The position numbers and the translations under genes were made by a program. The notes under the pieces were generated by a model. It had not been told where the DNA came from. It saw only the letters and a program-made list of their open reading frames with translations, and ran no database searches. Source: Propionibacterium sp. (GTDB lineage Bacteria > Actinomycetota > Actinomycetes > Propionibacteriales > Propionibacteriaceae). From it: 37,879 nucleotides of DNA. Shown here in pieces: positions 24,607 through 35,171 of the stretch. Within the stretch, counting starts at the first letter, position 1; every line of letters starts with the position of its first letter. The stretch lies in assembly GCA_012839035.1 (NCBI GenBank), contig DUOB01000043.1, positions 1-37,879 on the forward strand, in the 5' to 3' direction.

Positions 24607-25551
24607 TCAGCCGAAGATCAGCGGATCGATGGCGGCAGCGAGGAAGACCAGGGCGAGGTAGCTGTTGGACCAGTGGAACAACCGCATCGGCTTGAGCGCC
24701 GCATCGGTGGCACCGGCCTTGGCCCGGCGCCACAGGTTGACGGCCTCGACGAGAAACACCGCGCCGCCGAGGCCGGCGATCAGCGGATAGAGCCAGCCGG
24801 TGTCGGCCGCGGGCCACAGGGTGAGGGACACGGCGACCATGAGCACCGAATAGACGAGGATGCGCCAGGCGACCCGCGGCGCGGACATGACGACCGGGAG
24901 CATCGGCACACCGGCGTTCGCATAGTCCTCCCGATAGCGGAAGGCCAGCGCCCACGTGTGGGGCGGGGTCCACAGGAAGACGATGAGGAAGAGGATCAGG
25001 GGCGGCAGGGCCACCGAACCCGTCACCGCGGTCCAGCCGATCAGCGGCGGGAAACAACCCGCGATGCCACCCCAGACGATGTTCTGGGACATCGTGCGCT
25101 TGAGCCACATCGTATAAACGAGGACATAGAACGCGTTGGCCGCCAGCGCCAGGATGGCCGAGAGCCAGTTGACGAAGAATCCGAACAGCAGGGTCGCGGC
25201 GACGCCGAGCACGATGCCGAAGATCGTGCCATGCAGCGGCTGGACCTGGTGGCGGGGCATCGGACGACGGCGCGTGCGGCGCATCTTCTCGTCGATGTCC
25301 CGGTCGAGGACGCAGTTGAAGACGTTGGCGCTGCCGGCGGCGAACGTGCCGGCCAGCAGCGTCCAGAAGACCAGCATCAGGTTGGGGACGCCCCGCGCGG
25401 CGAGGAACATCGCGGGCGCGGTCGTGACCAGCAGCAGCTCGATGATCCGGGGCTTGGTGAGGGCCACATAGGCCTTGACGACATCGAGCCACGTCGCGGA
25501 CTGGGACGAGGGCGTTGTCAAGGAAGTGGAATCGACCTGCAAGCGGGACAC
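24607..25551 (-). CDS. ctaB: protoheme IX farnesyltransferase (heme O synthase)
   Basis: A 314-residue UbiA-family membrane prenyltransferase that adds farnesyl to heme B to give heme O, the substrate of CtaA. The prenyl-diphosphate site is in [15 protein letters not shown] (about 77-91), with RRTRRRP following, and the second acidic loop includes [11 protein letters not shown]. About nine membrane segments. The start is GTG at 25551. It is convergent with the small sortase gene and divergent from tkt. Confidence 0.95.
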   Translation of the reverse strand: MSRLQVDSTSLTTPSSQSATWLDVVKAYVALTKPRIIELLLVTTAPAMFLAARGVPNLMLVFWTLLAGTFAAGSANVFNCVLDRDIDEKMRRTRRRPMPRHQVQPLHGTIFGIVLGVAATLLFGFFVNWLSAILALAANAFYVLVYTMWLKRTMSQNIVWGGIAGCFPPLIGWTAVTGSVALPPLILFLIVFLWTPPHTWALAFRYREDYANAGVPMLPVVMSAPRVAWRILVYSVLMVAVSLTLWPAADTGWLYPLIAGLGGAVFLVEAVNLWRRAKAGATDAALKPMRLFHWSNSYLALVFLAAAIDPLIFG

Positions 25552-25701
25552 AAGACCTTCTTCAACTTCGGGGAAACGGCTGCCCGGGGCGCTGGGCGCC
25601 CGGGTGACCTCGGCAGTCTACGCCAGCGACCTGCGTACGCAGAGAATTCGTGTCAATCGACGGTCACACGACCCTGGTCCCAGCGCGGGAAGGGGGCAGT
25701 A

Positions 25702-25719
25702 GTGTGTCACGTGATACAC
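25702..25719. promoter_or_regulatory. 18-bp near-perfect palindrome in the ctaB-tkt intergenic region
   Basis: GTGTGTCAC and GTGATACAC form a palindrome with eight of nine pairs matched, centred on CACGTG. It lies 51 bases before the tkt start in a 219-base divergent region, a good position for an operator controlling tkt or both genes. The factor that binds is unknown. Confidence 0.5.
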
Positions 25720-25770
25720 CCAGCGAGTCATCGGGTGATCGATGGGCAACGCAACTTGAGAGGAACTCGC

Positions 25771-27936
25771 GTGAGCACTGAAAGCACTCACCCTGCCGGC
25801 TGGACCGATGTGGACTCCCGCGCCGTCGACACTGCGCGCCTGTTGGCCGCCGATGCCGTGCAAAAGGTTGGCAATGGTCATCCGGGCACCGCGATGAGCC
25901 TTGCCCCCGCTGCCTATCTCCTGTTCCAGAAGGTGATGCGCCACAACCCGGCCGATCCCGACTGGGCGGGCCGGGACCGCTTCGTGCTGTCGTGCGGACA
26001 CTCGTCCCTGACTCTCTACAACCAGCTCTATCTCGGCGGCTTCGGTCTGGAGCTCGACGACCTCAAGGCTCTGCGCACGTGGGGCTCGCAGACGCCGGGC
26101 CACCCCGAATACCAGCACACCCCCGGTGTCGAGACGACCACCGGACCACTGGGCACCGGCGTGGCCAATGCGGTCGGCATGGCCATGGCGGCACGGCGCA
26201 AGCGCGGCCTCTTCGACCCGGAGCCGGCACCCGGTCAGTCGATCTTCGACCACGAGATCTATTGCTTCGCTTCCGATGGCGACCTGCAGGAAGGTGTCTC
26301 CGGCGAGGCCTCCTCCCTTGCCGGCACTCAGCGCCTGGGCAACCTGACCCTGATCTGGGACGACAACCGGATCTCCATCGAGGACGACACCCGGATCGCC
26401 TTCACCGAGGACGTGGCTGCCCGCTATGCCGCCTATGGCTGGCACGTGCAGACGGTGGACTGGGTCGGCACGGGTGAATACAAGGAGGACATCGCCGCCC
26501 TCCACGAGGCCCTGACGGTCGCCAAGCAGGTCACGGACCGGCCCAGCTTCATCCAGTTGCGCACCATCATCGCGTGGCCCGCGCCCAAGGCACAGGGCAC
26601 GGGCGCATCGCACGGCTCGGCGCTGGGCGACGAGGAGATCGCCGCGACCAAGAAGCTTCTCGGGTTCGACCCGGCCAAGACCTTCGAGGTCACCGACGAG
26701 GTGCTCACGCACACCCGCGGGCTCATCGAACGCGGCAAGCAGGCCCAGGCGGAGTGGCAGGACCAGTTCAACGCCTGGCGCGAGGCCAACCCGGAGCGGG
26801 CCGAGCTGTTCGACCGCCTGGCGGCGAGAGAATTGCCGGCCGGCTGGGACACCGACCTTCCCGTCTTCGAGGCGAGTGACAAGGGCGTCGCCACCCGAGC
26901 AGCCTCCGGCAATTTCCTGACGGCGGCCGCGAAGACCCTGCCGGAGCTGTGGGGCGGATCGGCTGATCTGGCGGGCTCGAACAACACGTCCCCCAAGGGC
27001 GAGCCCAGCTTCCTGCCGGAGGACCGGCAGTCGGAGATGTTCCCCGGCAACGAGTATGGCCGCGTCCTGCACTTCGGCATTCGTGAGCACGCCATGGGCG
27101 CGATCATGAACGGCATCGCCCAGCACGGCGGCACCCGCGTCTATGGCGGCACGTTCATGGTGTTCTCGGACTATATGCGTCCGCCCGTACGCCTCGCCGC
27201 GCTCATGGGGCTGCCGGTCACCTATGTCTGGACCCACGACTCCATCGGAGTCGGTGAGGACGGTCCCACCCACCAGCCGGTCGAGCACCTCAGCGCGCTG
27301 CGCGCCATCCCCGGACTCGACGTCGTCCGGCCCGCCGACGCCAACGAAACCGTCGCGGCCTGGCGGACGGTCCTGGGCCACACCGACCGTCCCGCGGCTC
27401 TCGCCCTCACGCGCCAGAACGTCCCGACGTTCCCGCGCGGCACCGACGGCTTCGCCGATGTCAGCGGAGTCGCCAAGGGCGGCTATGTGCTCAAGGACTC
27501 CGTGGGGACGCCGGATGTCGTGCTGATCGCGACGGGTTCCGAGGTCCAGTACGCCGTCGCCGCTGCCGAACAGCTTGCCGCCAAGGGCACCCACGCCCGC
27601 GTGGTGTCGATGCCGTGCCGGGAGTGGTTCGACGAGCAGGACGACGCCTATCGCGAGTCGGTCATCCCGCCGAACGTCAAGGCACGGGTCAGCGTGGAAG
27701 CCGGGATTGCGATGTCCTGGCGGGACCTGCTGGGTGACGCCGGGCGCGCAGTGAGCCTGGAGCACTATGGCGCATCCGCCGCCGGCACCGTGCTGTTCGA
27801 GAAGCTGGGCTTCACCACCGACGCGGTGGTGGCCGCAGCCGAGGAGTCCATCGCAGCTGCCGGTCAGCCGGCCAGCACGCTCCCCCGCCGGCCCGCCGGA
27901 CGCATCGGCACCGCCGACAAATACGTCGTGGGCTGA
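25771..27936 (+). CDS. tkt: transketolase
   Basis: A 721-residue thiamine diphosphate enzyme that moves two-carbon units between sugar phosphates in the non-oxidative pentose phosphate pathway. Visible are the start of the fold with [13 protein letters not shown], the diphosphate/Mg motif from SDGDLQEGV to WDDNRISIE, and the second domain with [10 protein letters not shown] and [15 protein letters not shown]. Length is normal. The GTG at 25771 follows GAGAGGA at 25758-25764. It is followed by tal 72 bases later. Confidence 0.97.
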   Translation: MSTESTHPAGWTDVDSRAVDTARLLAADAVQKVGNGHPGTAMSLAPAAYLLFQKVMRHNPADPDWAGRDRFVLSCGHSSLTLYNQLYLGGFGLELDDLKALRTWGSQTPGHPEYQHTPGVETTTGPLGTGVANAVGMAMAARRKRGLFDPEPAPGQSIFDHEIYCFASDGDLQEGVSGEASSLAGTQRLGNLTLIWDDNRISIEDDTRIAFTEDVAARYAAYGWHVQTVDWVGTGEYKEDIAALHEALTVAKQVTDRPSFIQLRTIIAWPAPKAQGTGASHGSALGDEEIAATKKLLGFDPAKTFEVTDEVLTHTRGLIERGKQAQAEWQDQFNAWREANPERAELFDRLAARELPAGWDTDLPVFEASDKGVATRAASGNFLTAAAKTLPELWGGSADLAGSNNTSPKGEPSFLPEDRQSEMFPGNEYGRVLHFGIREHAMGAIMNGIAQHGGTRVYGGTFMVFSDYMRPPVRLAALMGLPVTYVWTHDSIGVGEDGPTHQPVEHLSALRAIPGLDVVRPADANETVAAWRTVLGHTDRPAALALTRQNVPTFPRGTDGFADVSGVAKGGYVLKDSVGTPDVVLIATGSEVQYAVAAAEQLAAKGTHARVVSMPCREWFDEQDDAYRESVIPPNVKARVSVEAGIAMSWRDLLGDAGRAVSLEHYGASAAGTVLFEKLGFTTDAVVAAAEESIAAAGQPASTLPRRPAGRIGTADKYVVG

Positions 27937-27952
27937 GCGCCCCTCGTCCATT

Positions 27953-27990
27953 CATCCCCGCTCTCGTCATCCCCACTCTCGTCATCCCCA
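27953..27990 (+). repeat. short tandem repeat between tkt and tal
   Basis: CATCCCCGCTCTCGT, CATCCCCACTCTCGT and a partial CATCCCCA follow one another, a 15-bp unit in two and a half copies. It ends just before the tal ribosome-binding site. Confidence 0.75.
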
Positions 27991-28008
27991 ATCCCGGGAG
28001 GAAGACTC

Positions 28009-29112
28009 ATGAACACCCGTCTCAAGAACCTTGCGGATGCCGGCGTCTCGATCTGGCTCGACGACCTGTCCCGGCAGCGCCTCACGTCCGGCAACCTGGC
28101 GGGACTGATCGCCGACAGCTCCGTCACCGGCGTGACGACCAACCCGACGATTTTCGCCGCGGCCCTCGCGCAGGGGGACGCGTACGATGAGCAGGCCGGT
28201 CAACTCAAGGCCGACGGCGTCGATCTGGACGCAACGATCAAGACGCTCACCACGACCGATGTACGCGAGGCCTGCGACCTCTTCGCCGACATCCACGCCG
28301 CCTCCAAGGGCTATGACGGCCGCGTCTCCATCGAAGTGGAGCCTGGGCTCGCCCGCGACACCGACGCGACGATCGCCCAGGCCGAGGAACTCGCCGGCCT
28401 GGTCGACCGGGACAACGTGCTCATCAAGATCCCGGCCACCCTTGAGGGGCTGCCCGCCATCACCGCGGTCATCGCGAAGGGCATCTCGGTCAACGTGACC
28501 CTGATCTTCGCGCTCGACCGCTATGACGCAGTGATCGATGCCTATCTGTCCGGCCTGGAGCAGGCGGCCGCCAACGGTGTGGACCTCTCGAAGATTCACT
28601 CGGTGGCGTCGTTCTTCGTCTCCCGCGTGGACAGCGAGGTCGACAAGCGGCTGGATGCGATCGGTACGCCGGAGGCCCTCGCCCTCAAGGGCAAGGCAGC
28701 GGTCGCGAACGCACGGCTCGCCTATGAGCTCTATGCCAAGCGCTTTGCCGAACCGCGCTTCGAGGCTCTGAAGGCCAAGGGCGCGAACCACCAGCGTCCG
28801 CTCTGGGCCTCCACGGGCGTCAAGGATCCGGCCTATCCGGACACCATGTATGTCGCGGACCTCATCGCGGAACCCTGCGTCAACACCATGCCGGAGAAAA
28901 CCATGGCGGCGTTCGCCGATCACGGGGAGGTGAAGGGCGATACGATCACCGGAAACTTGGCGGACGCCGGAGCCACCATGTCCGCATTGGAGTCAGTGGG
29001 GATCGACATGGCGGACGTCGTCAAGGTCCTCGAGGATGAGGGCGTTGACAAGTTCGTGGTCAGCTGGGATGAGCTGGTAGCCACCGTCCGGGGGGCACTG
29101 CAGCGGCTCTGA
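28009..29112 (+). CDS. tal: transaldolase
   Basis: A 367-residue enzyme that transfers a three-carbon unit between sugar phosphates by a Schiff base on a lysine. Lys140 in NVLIKIPAT is the catalytic residue; [13 protein letters not shown] and SVNVTLIF are other family motifs. Length matches the longer actinobacterial type. The ATG at 28009 has GGGAGGAAG at 27996-28004. Cotranscribed with tkt and probably pgl. Confidence 0.97.
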   Translation: MNTRLKNLADAGVSIWLDDLSRQRLTSGNLAGLIADSSVTGVTTNPTIFAAALAQGDAYDEQAGQLKADGVDLDATIKTLTTTDVREACDLFADIHAASKGYDGRVSIEVEPGLARDTDATIAQAEELAGLVDRDNVLIKIPATLEGLPAITAVIAKGISVNVTLIFALDRYDAVIDAYLSGLEQAAANGVDLSKIHSVASFFVSRVDSEVDKRLDAIGTPEALALKGKAAVANARLAYELYAKRFAEPRFEALKAKGANHQRPLWASTGVKDPAYPDTMYVADLIAEPCVNTMPEKTMAAFADHGEVKGDTITGNLADAGATMSALESVGIDMADVVKVLEDEGVDKFVVSWDELVATVRGALQRL

Positions 29113-29147
29113 GCCCATCGCCGCCGCAGCATCAAGGGGGCAGATGC

Positions 29148-29888
29148 ATGCACGTCGTTGTGACCTGCCGGGACCGGACCTCGCTCGTGCGAACCGTGGC
29201 CCGGCGACTTGAAGTGTTCCTGACCGGGCTGCAGGCGGAGCGTCAGAGTGCTGTTCAGGTATGTCTGGCCGGGGGCCGGGTAGCCGGCGAGATCTATCGA
29301 CAGGTGTCGATCGACGAGATCTATCGCCATGTGTCGACGAACGCCCCCGTGGGCATCGACTGGTCCCGGCTGGAACTGTGGTGGGGCGACGAACGGTTCG
29401 TGCCCCTGGGAAGTCCGGAACGGAATGCTGGCCAGATACTGTCAGTGCTGGCCAGCGCCATCCCCCTGGATCGTGCGCTCATCCACCCCATGCCGTCATC
29501 GAGCGGCCAGAGCGCGGACATTCGCAGAGCTGCACAGCACTACGCGGAGGAACTGGGCGACACGACGTTCGACCTGTGCCTGTTGGGGATGGGTGAGGAC
29601 GGCCACGTCGCCTCGCTCTTCCCCGGTCACCCCGACTTCGACCCCCGGACCACCAAGCGTGTGGTTGCCGTGGGTGATGCACCGAAGCCACCGCCGGATC
29701 GACTTTCGTTGACCCTGCCGGTGCTCAACAGCAGCGGGGAGATCTGGATGCTTGTCGCCGGTGCGGACAAGGCCGAGGCCGTGAGCAGAGCCATCGCACG
29801 CGACAAGAGCCTCCCCGCCGGCCAGGTGTGTGGTCGGAACCGCACCGTCTGGTTCCTCGACGAGGAGGCTGCCGCTGAGTTGGGCTGA
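29148..29888 (+). CDS. pgl: 6-phosphogluconolactonase with internal duplication
   Basis: A 246-residue enzyme that hydrolyses 6-phosphogluconolactone in the oxidative pentose phosphate pathway. Family motifs are WWGDERFVP and LLGMGEDGHVASLFPGH. Unlike relatives, it carries a nine-residue tandem duplication (EIYRQVSID, EIYRHVSTN) between the first motif and DWSRLELWW, which lengthens a surface loop. The ATG at 29148 follows AAGGGGG. The gene lies 35 bases after tal; zwf and opcA, which usually separate them in actinobacteria, are absent. Confidence 0.9.
   Translation: MHVVVTCRDRTSLVRTVARRLEVFLTGLQAERQSAVQVCLAGGRVAGEIYRQVSIDEIYRHVSTNAPVGIDWSRLELWWGDERFVPLGSPERNAGQILSVLASAIPLDRALIHPMPSSSGQSADIRRAAQHYAEELGDTTFDLCLLGMGEDGHVASLFPGHPDFDPRTTKRVVAVGDAPKPPPDRLSLTLPVLNSSGEIWMLVAGADKAEAVSRAIARDKSLPAGQVCGRNRTVWFLDEEAAAELG
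29289..29342 (+). repeat. in-frame 27-bp tandem duplication within pgl
   Basis: Unit 1 (29289-29315) and unit 2 (29316-29342) both begin GAGATCTATCG and share most of the remaining bases, ending TCGATCGAC and TCGACGAAC. The duplication is exactly nine codons and keeps the frame. The differences show it is not brand new. Confidence 0.9.
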
Positions 29889-29897
29889 CGCCCGGGA

Positions 29898-30254
29898 TCA
29901 ATAGATGACTTCTCCACGTGCGCGACGCTCGCGCAGGGTTTCCAGCGCCTCCGTGAGGATCGCGTCCGCCTCGGAGTCCGAGCGACGTTCCTTCACATAG
30001 GCGAGGTGAGTCTTGTAGGGCTGGATTTTCGGAGGGGGTGGCGGATTGTCCGCATCAAGGTTGGCGGGCAGGCCGCACCGGGGGCAGTCCCACGTCTCGG
30101 GGACCTGGGCGTCAGCAGCGAAGGCCGGGCGTGTTTCGTGCCGGTTGGAACAGAAATAGGAGACATAGAGCCGCGGGGCGGCGTCACCTCTTTCCGCTTC
30201 TCCCATCGGACCGGCTCCGACACGGCTGCCACGAATGGCACTCCCACCTACCAC
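29898..30254 (-). CDS. rbpA: RNA polymerase-binding protein RbpA
   Basis: A 118-residue actinobacterial transcription factor that binds the group-1 sigma factor and RNA polymerase and stabilises open complexes. The N-terminal tail GSAIRGSRVGAGPMGE is diagnostic, the core has Cys/His residues of the zinc or former zinc site (YFCSNRHE, WDCPRCGLP), and the sigma-binding helices follow (YKTHLAYVKERRSD). The GTG at 30254 is chosen because GAGGAG lies seven bases upstream; a longer frame to 30305 has no support. It is convergent with pgl. Confidence 0.95.
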   Translation of the reverse strand: MVGGSAIRGSRVGAGPMGEAERGDAAPRLYVSYFCSNRHETRPAFAADAQVPETWDCPRCGLPANLDADNPPPPPKIQPYKTHLAYVKERRSDSEADAILTEALETLRERRARGEVIY

Positions 30255-30371
30255 AGTAGATCTCCTCGATGGTTGGGCCGACAAGCCGGCCTCTTGCCCG
30301 GCCACAATGCCGGGATGCTAGTGGCCCCGCTGTCCGAGACCTTGTGTGAGCGAATCCCAGAAATGGGCCGA

Positions 30372-30638
30372 TCAGCTGGTGAAGCGATAGAGCGCCAGCA
30401 AACCGAGAATGCAGGCGAACCAGACCAGACCGACGATGATGGTCAGTCGATCGAGGTTGCGCTCGGCGATCGATGTCCCGCCCAGAGCGGTCGACATGCC
30501 GCCACCGAAGAGGTCGGACATGCCACCCCCTCGCCCCTTGTGGAGCAGAACGGTCAGCGCCAGCATGATACTGGTGAGGACCAGCAGCACTGACAGCGTC
30601 ATGATGGGCCACGACATGGCCAGAGGTGCGAGAGTCAC
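30372..30638 (-). CDS. secG: preprotein translocase subunit SecG
   Basis: An 88-residue membrane protein with two membrane segments (about 13-32 and 65-85), part of the SecYEG channel. The loop HKGRGGGMSDLFGGGM is the SecG hallmark. The start could be GTG at 30638 (AGGG seven bases before), ATG at 30617 or ATG at 30602; the longest is given. It lies downstream of tpiA, a conserved actinobacterial order. Confidence 0.93.
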   Translation of the reverse strand: MTLAPLAMSWPIMTLSVLLVLTSIMLALTVLLHKGRGGGMSDLFGGGMSTALGGTSIAERNLDRLTIIVGLVWFACILGLLALYRFTS

Positions 30639-30750
30639 GGCGCAACCCTAACCTTCTGATCAGGGATTCCCAAACCAATCGGGCCTTTGTGGACAGGTGT
30701 TCCACAATCCGGCCATCCCGCGTACGCCACCCTCCCCCAGCGACCGCAAA

Positions 30751-30787
30751 GGCCGCCCCGACTCCCGGGAAGGGAGCCGAAGCGGCC
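30751..30787 (-). terminator. GC-rich hairpin after tpiA
   Basis: GGCCGC (30751-30756) pairs with GCGGCC (30782-30787), and an inner stem CTCCC/GGGAG closes a five-base loop. On the minus strand it follows the tpiA stop by 29 bases and is followed by TTTG, so it may be a weak or partial terminator ahead of secG. Confidence 0.5.
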
Positions 30788-30816
30788 GGCGTCAGGTGAT
30801 CTCAGCCGATCGACGA

Positions 30817-31602
30817 TCAGGCGTAGAACATGGCGATCTTCGCGAAGTCCTCCGCCTTCAGGCTCGCGCCACCGACGAGGCAGCCGTCAACATCCGGCTG
30901 GGCCATGATGTCTGCGACGTTGCTCGCGTTGACCGAACCGCCGTACTGGATGCGCACGGCATCCGCGATGTCGATGTGACGCTCCTCGGCGATGAAGCGC
31001 CGAATGGCACCGCACACTTCCTGCGCATCGTCCGGGGTGGCGACCTCACCGGTCCCGATCGCCCAGACGGGCTCATAGGCGATGACGACGGTGGCGAGCT
31101 GTTCGGACGGCAGACCCCGCAGCGATCCCTGGACCTGTTCCAGGGTGTAGGGGACGTGGGCGCCCTCCTTGCGCACGTCGAGACCCTCACCGACGCACAC
31201 GATCGGGGTCATGCCGTGCTCGAGCACCTTGGCGACCTTCTCGCGTACGATCTCATCGGTCTCAGCGTGGTACTGACGCCGCTCGGAGTGGCCGACGACC
31301 ACATACTTGCAGTTGAGCTTGGCCAGCATCGCCGCGGAGACTTCGCCGGTATAGGCGCCCGACTCGTGCCTGGACACGTCCTGGGCGCCGTAGGCGATGG
31401 GGAGCTTGTCCCCCTCCACGAGGGTCTGCACCGTCCGCAGGTCGGTGAACGGTGGGATGACCACGACCTCGGACTTTTCTGCGTCATGCTCGAGGTCCTT
31501 GAGGGTCCAGGCCAGCTTCTGCACCAGACCGTTGGCCTCGACATGGTCGAGGTTCATCTTCCAGTTGCCCGCCATGATCGGCAGGCGCGATTTCTGCAAC
31601 AC
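30817..31602 (-). CDS. tpiA: triosephosphate isomerase
   Basis: The 261-residue glycolytic enzyme that interconverts dihydroxyacetone phosphate and glyceraldehyde 3-phosphate. The catalytic Lys15 is in GNWKMN, the His in VVGHSERR and the Glu in [10 protein letters not shown]; the phosphate loop is [10 protein letters not shown]. The GTG at 31602 follows GAAGGAAG. It starts 17 bases after the pgk stop. Confidence 0.97.
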   Translation of the reverse strand: MLQKSRLPIMAGNWKMNLDHVEANGLVQKLAWTLKDLEHDAEKSEVVVIPPFTDLRTVQTLVEGDKLPIAYGAQDVSRHESGAYTGEVSAAMLAKLNCKYVVVGHSERRQYHAETDEIVREKVAKVLEHGMTPIVCVGEGLDVRKEGAHVPYTLEQVQGSLRGLPSEQLATVVIAYEPVWAIGTGEVATPDDAQEVCGAIRRFIAEERHIDIADAVRIQYGGSVNASNVADIMAQPDVDGCLVGGASLKAEDFAKIAMFYA

Positions 31603-31619
31603 GTGTGTCTTCCTTCGGA

Positions 31620-32816
31620 TCAGTTGTCGGCCAGCGCGGACAGGCCGGGCAGTTCCTTGCCCTCGAGGTATTCGAGGGAGGCGCCGCCACCGGTGGAGAT
31701 GTGACCGAAGTCCTCATCGGCGAAGCCCAGCGCACGCACGGCCGACGCGGAGTCGCCGCCGCCGACGACCGAGAGGCCGTCCACCTTGGTGAGGGCCTCC
31801 GCGACCTCGCGGGTGCCGTTGGCGAAAGCAGCCATCTCGAACACGCCCATCGGGCCGTTCCAGAACACCGTGTGGGCACTCCGGATGACGTTGGCGAACG
31901 CCTGTGCGGACTCGGGACCGATGTCGAGGCCCATCTGGTCGGCGGGGATGGAGTCGGCCGCCACCACGGTCGCCGGGGCGTCCGCGTTGAACTCCGGTGC
32001 GACGACGACGTCGGTGGGGAGCACGATCTGCTTGCCGAGCTTCTCCGCCTCGGCCAGATAGTTCTTGCAGGTCTCGACCTGGTCCTCTTCCAGCAGCGAG
32101 GTGCCGACCTCGTGGCCGTTGGCCTTGAGGAACGTATAGAGCATGCCGCCACCGATCACGAGGGTGTCGGCGGTCTTGAGGAGGTTGTCGATGACCTTGA
32201 GCTTGTCGGAGACCTTGGAGCCGCCGAGCACGACGACATAGGGGCTCTTGGTCTCGGTGGTCAGCTGCTTGAGCACCTCGACCTCCTTCTCCACGAGCTT
32301 GCCTGCGGCATTCGGGAGAATCTTCGCGACGTCATAGACGGACGCCTGCTTGCGGTGGACGACACCGAAGCCGTCGGAGACGAAGACGTCGGCACCGAGT
32401 GCGGCGTACTTCTTCGCCAACTCCGCCCGCTCCGCCTCGTCCTTGGACTCCTCGGCCGGCTCGTAGCGGACGTTCTCGCACATCATCACGTCGCCGTCGC
32501 CCAGACCGGCAGCGAGCTGCTGGGCGGACTCCCCCACCACGTCGGAGGCCAGCTGGACGTCCGTGCCGAGGAGCTCGCCGAGTCGCTTGGCCGCGGGGGC
32601 CAGCGAGAACTCCGGCTTGACCTGACCCTTGGGCCGGCCGAGATGAGCCAGCACGATGACGGCGGCACCGGCCTCCCGCAGCGCGTTGAGCGTGGGCACC
32701 GATGCGCGGATGCGACCGTCGTCGGTGATCTTGTCGCCGTCCAGGGGGACGTTGAGGTCGCAACGGATGAGTACCTTCTTGCCGGACAGATTGCCGAGGT
32801 CAGAGATCGACTTCAC
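31620..32816 (-). CDS. pgk: phosphoglycerate kinase
   Basis: A 398-residue two-domain kinase that makes ATP from 1,3-bisphosphoglycerate. The substrate motif [10 protein letters not shown] is at the N-terminus, [10 protein letters not shown] follows, the hinge region has [10 protein letters not shown], and the nucleotide site ends in [10 protein letters not shown] and [18 protein letters not shown]. Length is normal. The start is GTG at 32816. It is the middle gene of gap-pgk-tpiA. Confidence 0.97.
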   Translation of the reverse strand: MKSISDLGNLSGKKVLIRCDLNVPLDGDKITDDGRIRASVPTLNALREAGAAVIVLAHLGRPKGQVKPEFSLAPAAKRLGELLGTDVQLASDVVGESAQQLAAGLGDGDVMMCENVRYEPAEESKDEAERAELAKKYAALGADVFVSDGFGVVHRKQASVYDVAKILPNAAGKLVEKEVEVLKQLTTETKSPYVVVLGGSKVSDKLKVIDNLLKTADTLVIGGGMLYTFLKANGHEVGTSLLEEDQVETCKNYLAEAEKLGKQIVLPTDVVVAPEFNADAPATVVAADSIPADQMGLDIGPESAQAFANVIRSAHTVFWNGPMGVFEMAAFANGTREVAEALTKVDGLSVVGGGDSASAVRALGFADEDFGHISTGGGASLEYLEGKELPGLSALADN

Positions 32817-32878
32817 CTTTGAGCCTTTCCTTCAAGTGGTGATCGTGGTCGGGATGGTTGCGGCAGTACGCCGAGACG

Positions 32879-32916
32879 CCGACGGGGCCGCCGCTTGTCG
32901 CGAACGGCCCCGTCGG
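32879..32916 (-). terminator. strong hairpin between gap and pgk
   Basis: A perfect 12-bp stem, CCGACGGGGCCG (32879-32890) with CGGCCCCGTCGG (32905-32916), encloses a 14-base loop. It begins 16 bases after the gap stop and 63 bases before the pgk start. There is no T-run, so it may protect the gap transcript's 3' end or reduce read-through, which would favour gap over pgk. Confidence 0.6.
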
Positions 32917-32931
32917 TCATTGGGAATCAGC

Positions 32932-34002
<1,071 letters not shown>

Positions 34003-34103
34003 TTACCTTATCGAAGCACCTTCACCGGCAGCACACTGGGAGTTTGAGCGAGATCAGCCATGTGACCTGGGTCAAGGAACTGCGACGTCGCCCGAACCGG
34101 GCG

Positions 34104-35084
34104 TCATTCCTCGAGCATCTCCGGGGAAAGGCTCGCTTCGGTCGTCGGAATTCCAAGCTCCAGCGCGCGCTTGTCCGCGGTCGCGAGCAACCGCCGGATG
34201 CGGCCGGCGACAGCGTCTTTCGTGAGGGGCGGATCGTGCAGCTGACCCAGTTCCTCGAGCGAGGCCTGCTTGTGTTCGATGCGCAGCAAACCGGCCGCCC
34301 GGAGGTGGTCCGGCACGTCCTCGCCGAGGATCTCCAGGGCCCGGTCAACCCGGGCCGCCGCGGCCACAGCCGCGCGGGCCGACCGGCGGAGGTTGGCGTC
34401 ATCGAAATTGGCCAGACGGTTCGCCGAGGCCCGCACCTCGCGGCGCTTGCGGCGTTCTTCCCAGACCTTGAGGCACTCGACGGCGCCCAGCCCCGTGAGC
34501 ATCGCGGCGATCGCGTCACCGTCCCGGATCACCACCCGATCGACGTTGCGCACCTCGCGCGCCTTGGCCGGAATCTCCAGCCGGCGCGCGGCTCCGACGA
34601 GAGCGAGGGCAGCCTCGGGCCCGGGGCACGTCACTTCCAGGGACATCGAACGTCCCGGCTCGGTCAGCGAGCCATGAGCGAGGAAAGCGCCCCGCCACGC
34701 GGCAATGCAGTCACACGTGCCGCCACTGACCACTTGGGGCGGAAGGCCGCGGGCGGGCCGGCCGTTGCTGTCCACCAGACCTGTCTGTCGCGCCAACGCC
34801 TCACCGTCCCGAAAGACCCTGACCACATAGCGGGTGCCGCGGCGGATGCCGGAGCCGTTGACCACGACCATGTCGGACTCGTGTCCGAAAACGTCGAGGA
34901 TGGTCGTCCGCAGACGCCGAGCTGCGGCCCCCGTGTCGAGTTCGGCCTCGATGACAATCCGCCCGCCGGCCAGGTGGAGTCCACCGGAGAACCGCAGCGT
35001 CGCAGCAACCTCCGCCCGCCGACAGCACGGCTTCGTCACTGGAACGGTGGCGAGCTCCCCCTTCACCTGCTGGGTCAACGCCAT
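34104..35084 (-). CDS. whiA: WhiA, DNA-binding developmental regulator
   Basis: A 326-residue protein with an N-terminal LAGLIDADG-endonuclease-like domain that has lost nuclease activity, and a C-terminal helix-turn-helix (about 270-315, with [16 protein letters not shown]). In Streptomyces it controls sporulation genes with WhiB; in non-sporulating Gram-positives it is linked to cell division. The ATG at 35084 follows GGAGGAGA. It sits after yvcK, the conserved order. Confidence 0.95.
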   Translation of the reverse strand: MALTQQVKGELATVPVTKPCCRRAEVAATLRFSGGLHLAGGRIVIEAELDTGAAARRLRTTILDVFGHESDMVVVNGSGIRRGTRYVVRVFRDGEALARQTGLVDSNGRPARGLPPQVVSGGTCDCIAAWRGAFLAHGSLTEPGRSMSLEVTCPGPEAALALVGAARRLEIPAKAREVRNVDRVVIRDGDAIAAMLTGLGAVECLKVWEERRKRREVRASANRLANFDDANLRRSARAAVAAAARVDRALEILGEDVPDHLRAAGLLRIEHKQASLEELGQLHDPPLTKDAVAGRIRRLLATADKRALELGIPTTEASLSPEMLEE

Positions 35085-35171
35085 GTCTCTCCTCCGGCTC
35101 ACTTGGTCCACTCGGGCTGCGACCGTGAAGCCTACCCAACCACTCCGAAAGGTCCCGGCGGAATGAACCGA

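Noticed and set aside
25651..25656. Perfect TTGACA on the minus strand as ctaB -35
   Set aside because: No acceptable -10 hexamer at 16-18 bases; the nearest TAGACT is 30 bases away.
30255..30371. Possible tRNA or small RNA gene between secG and rbpA
   Set aside because: I could not fold a cloverleaf; it contains only a short GC-rich hairpin and the rbpA ribosome-binding site.
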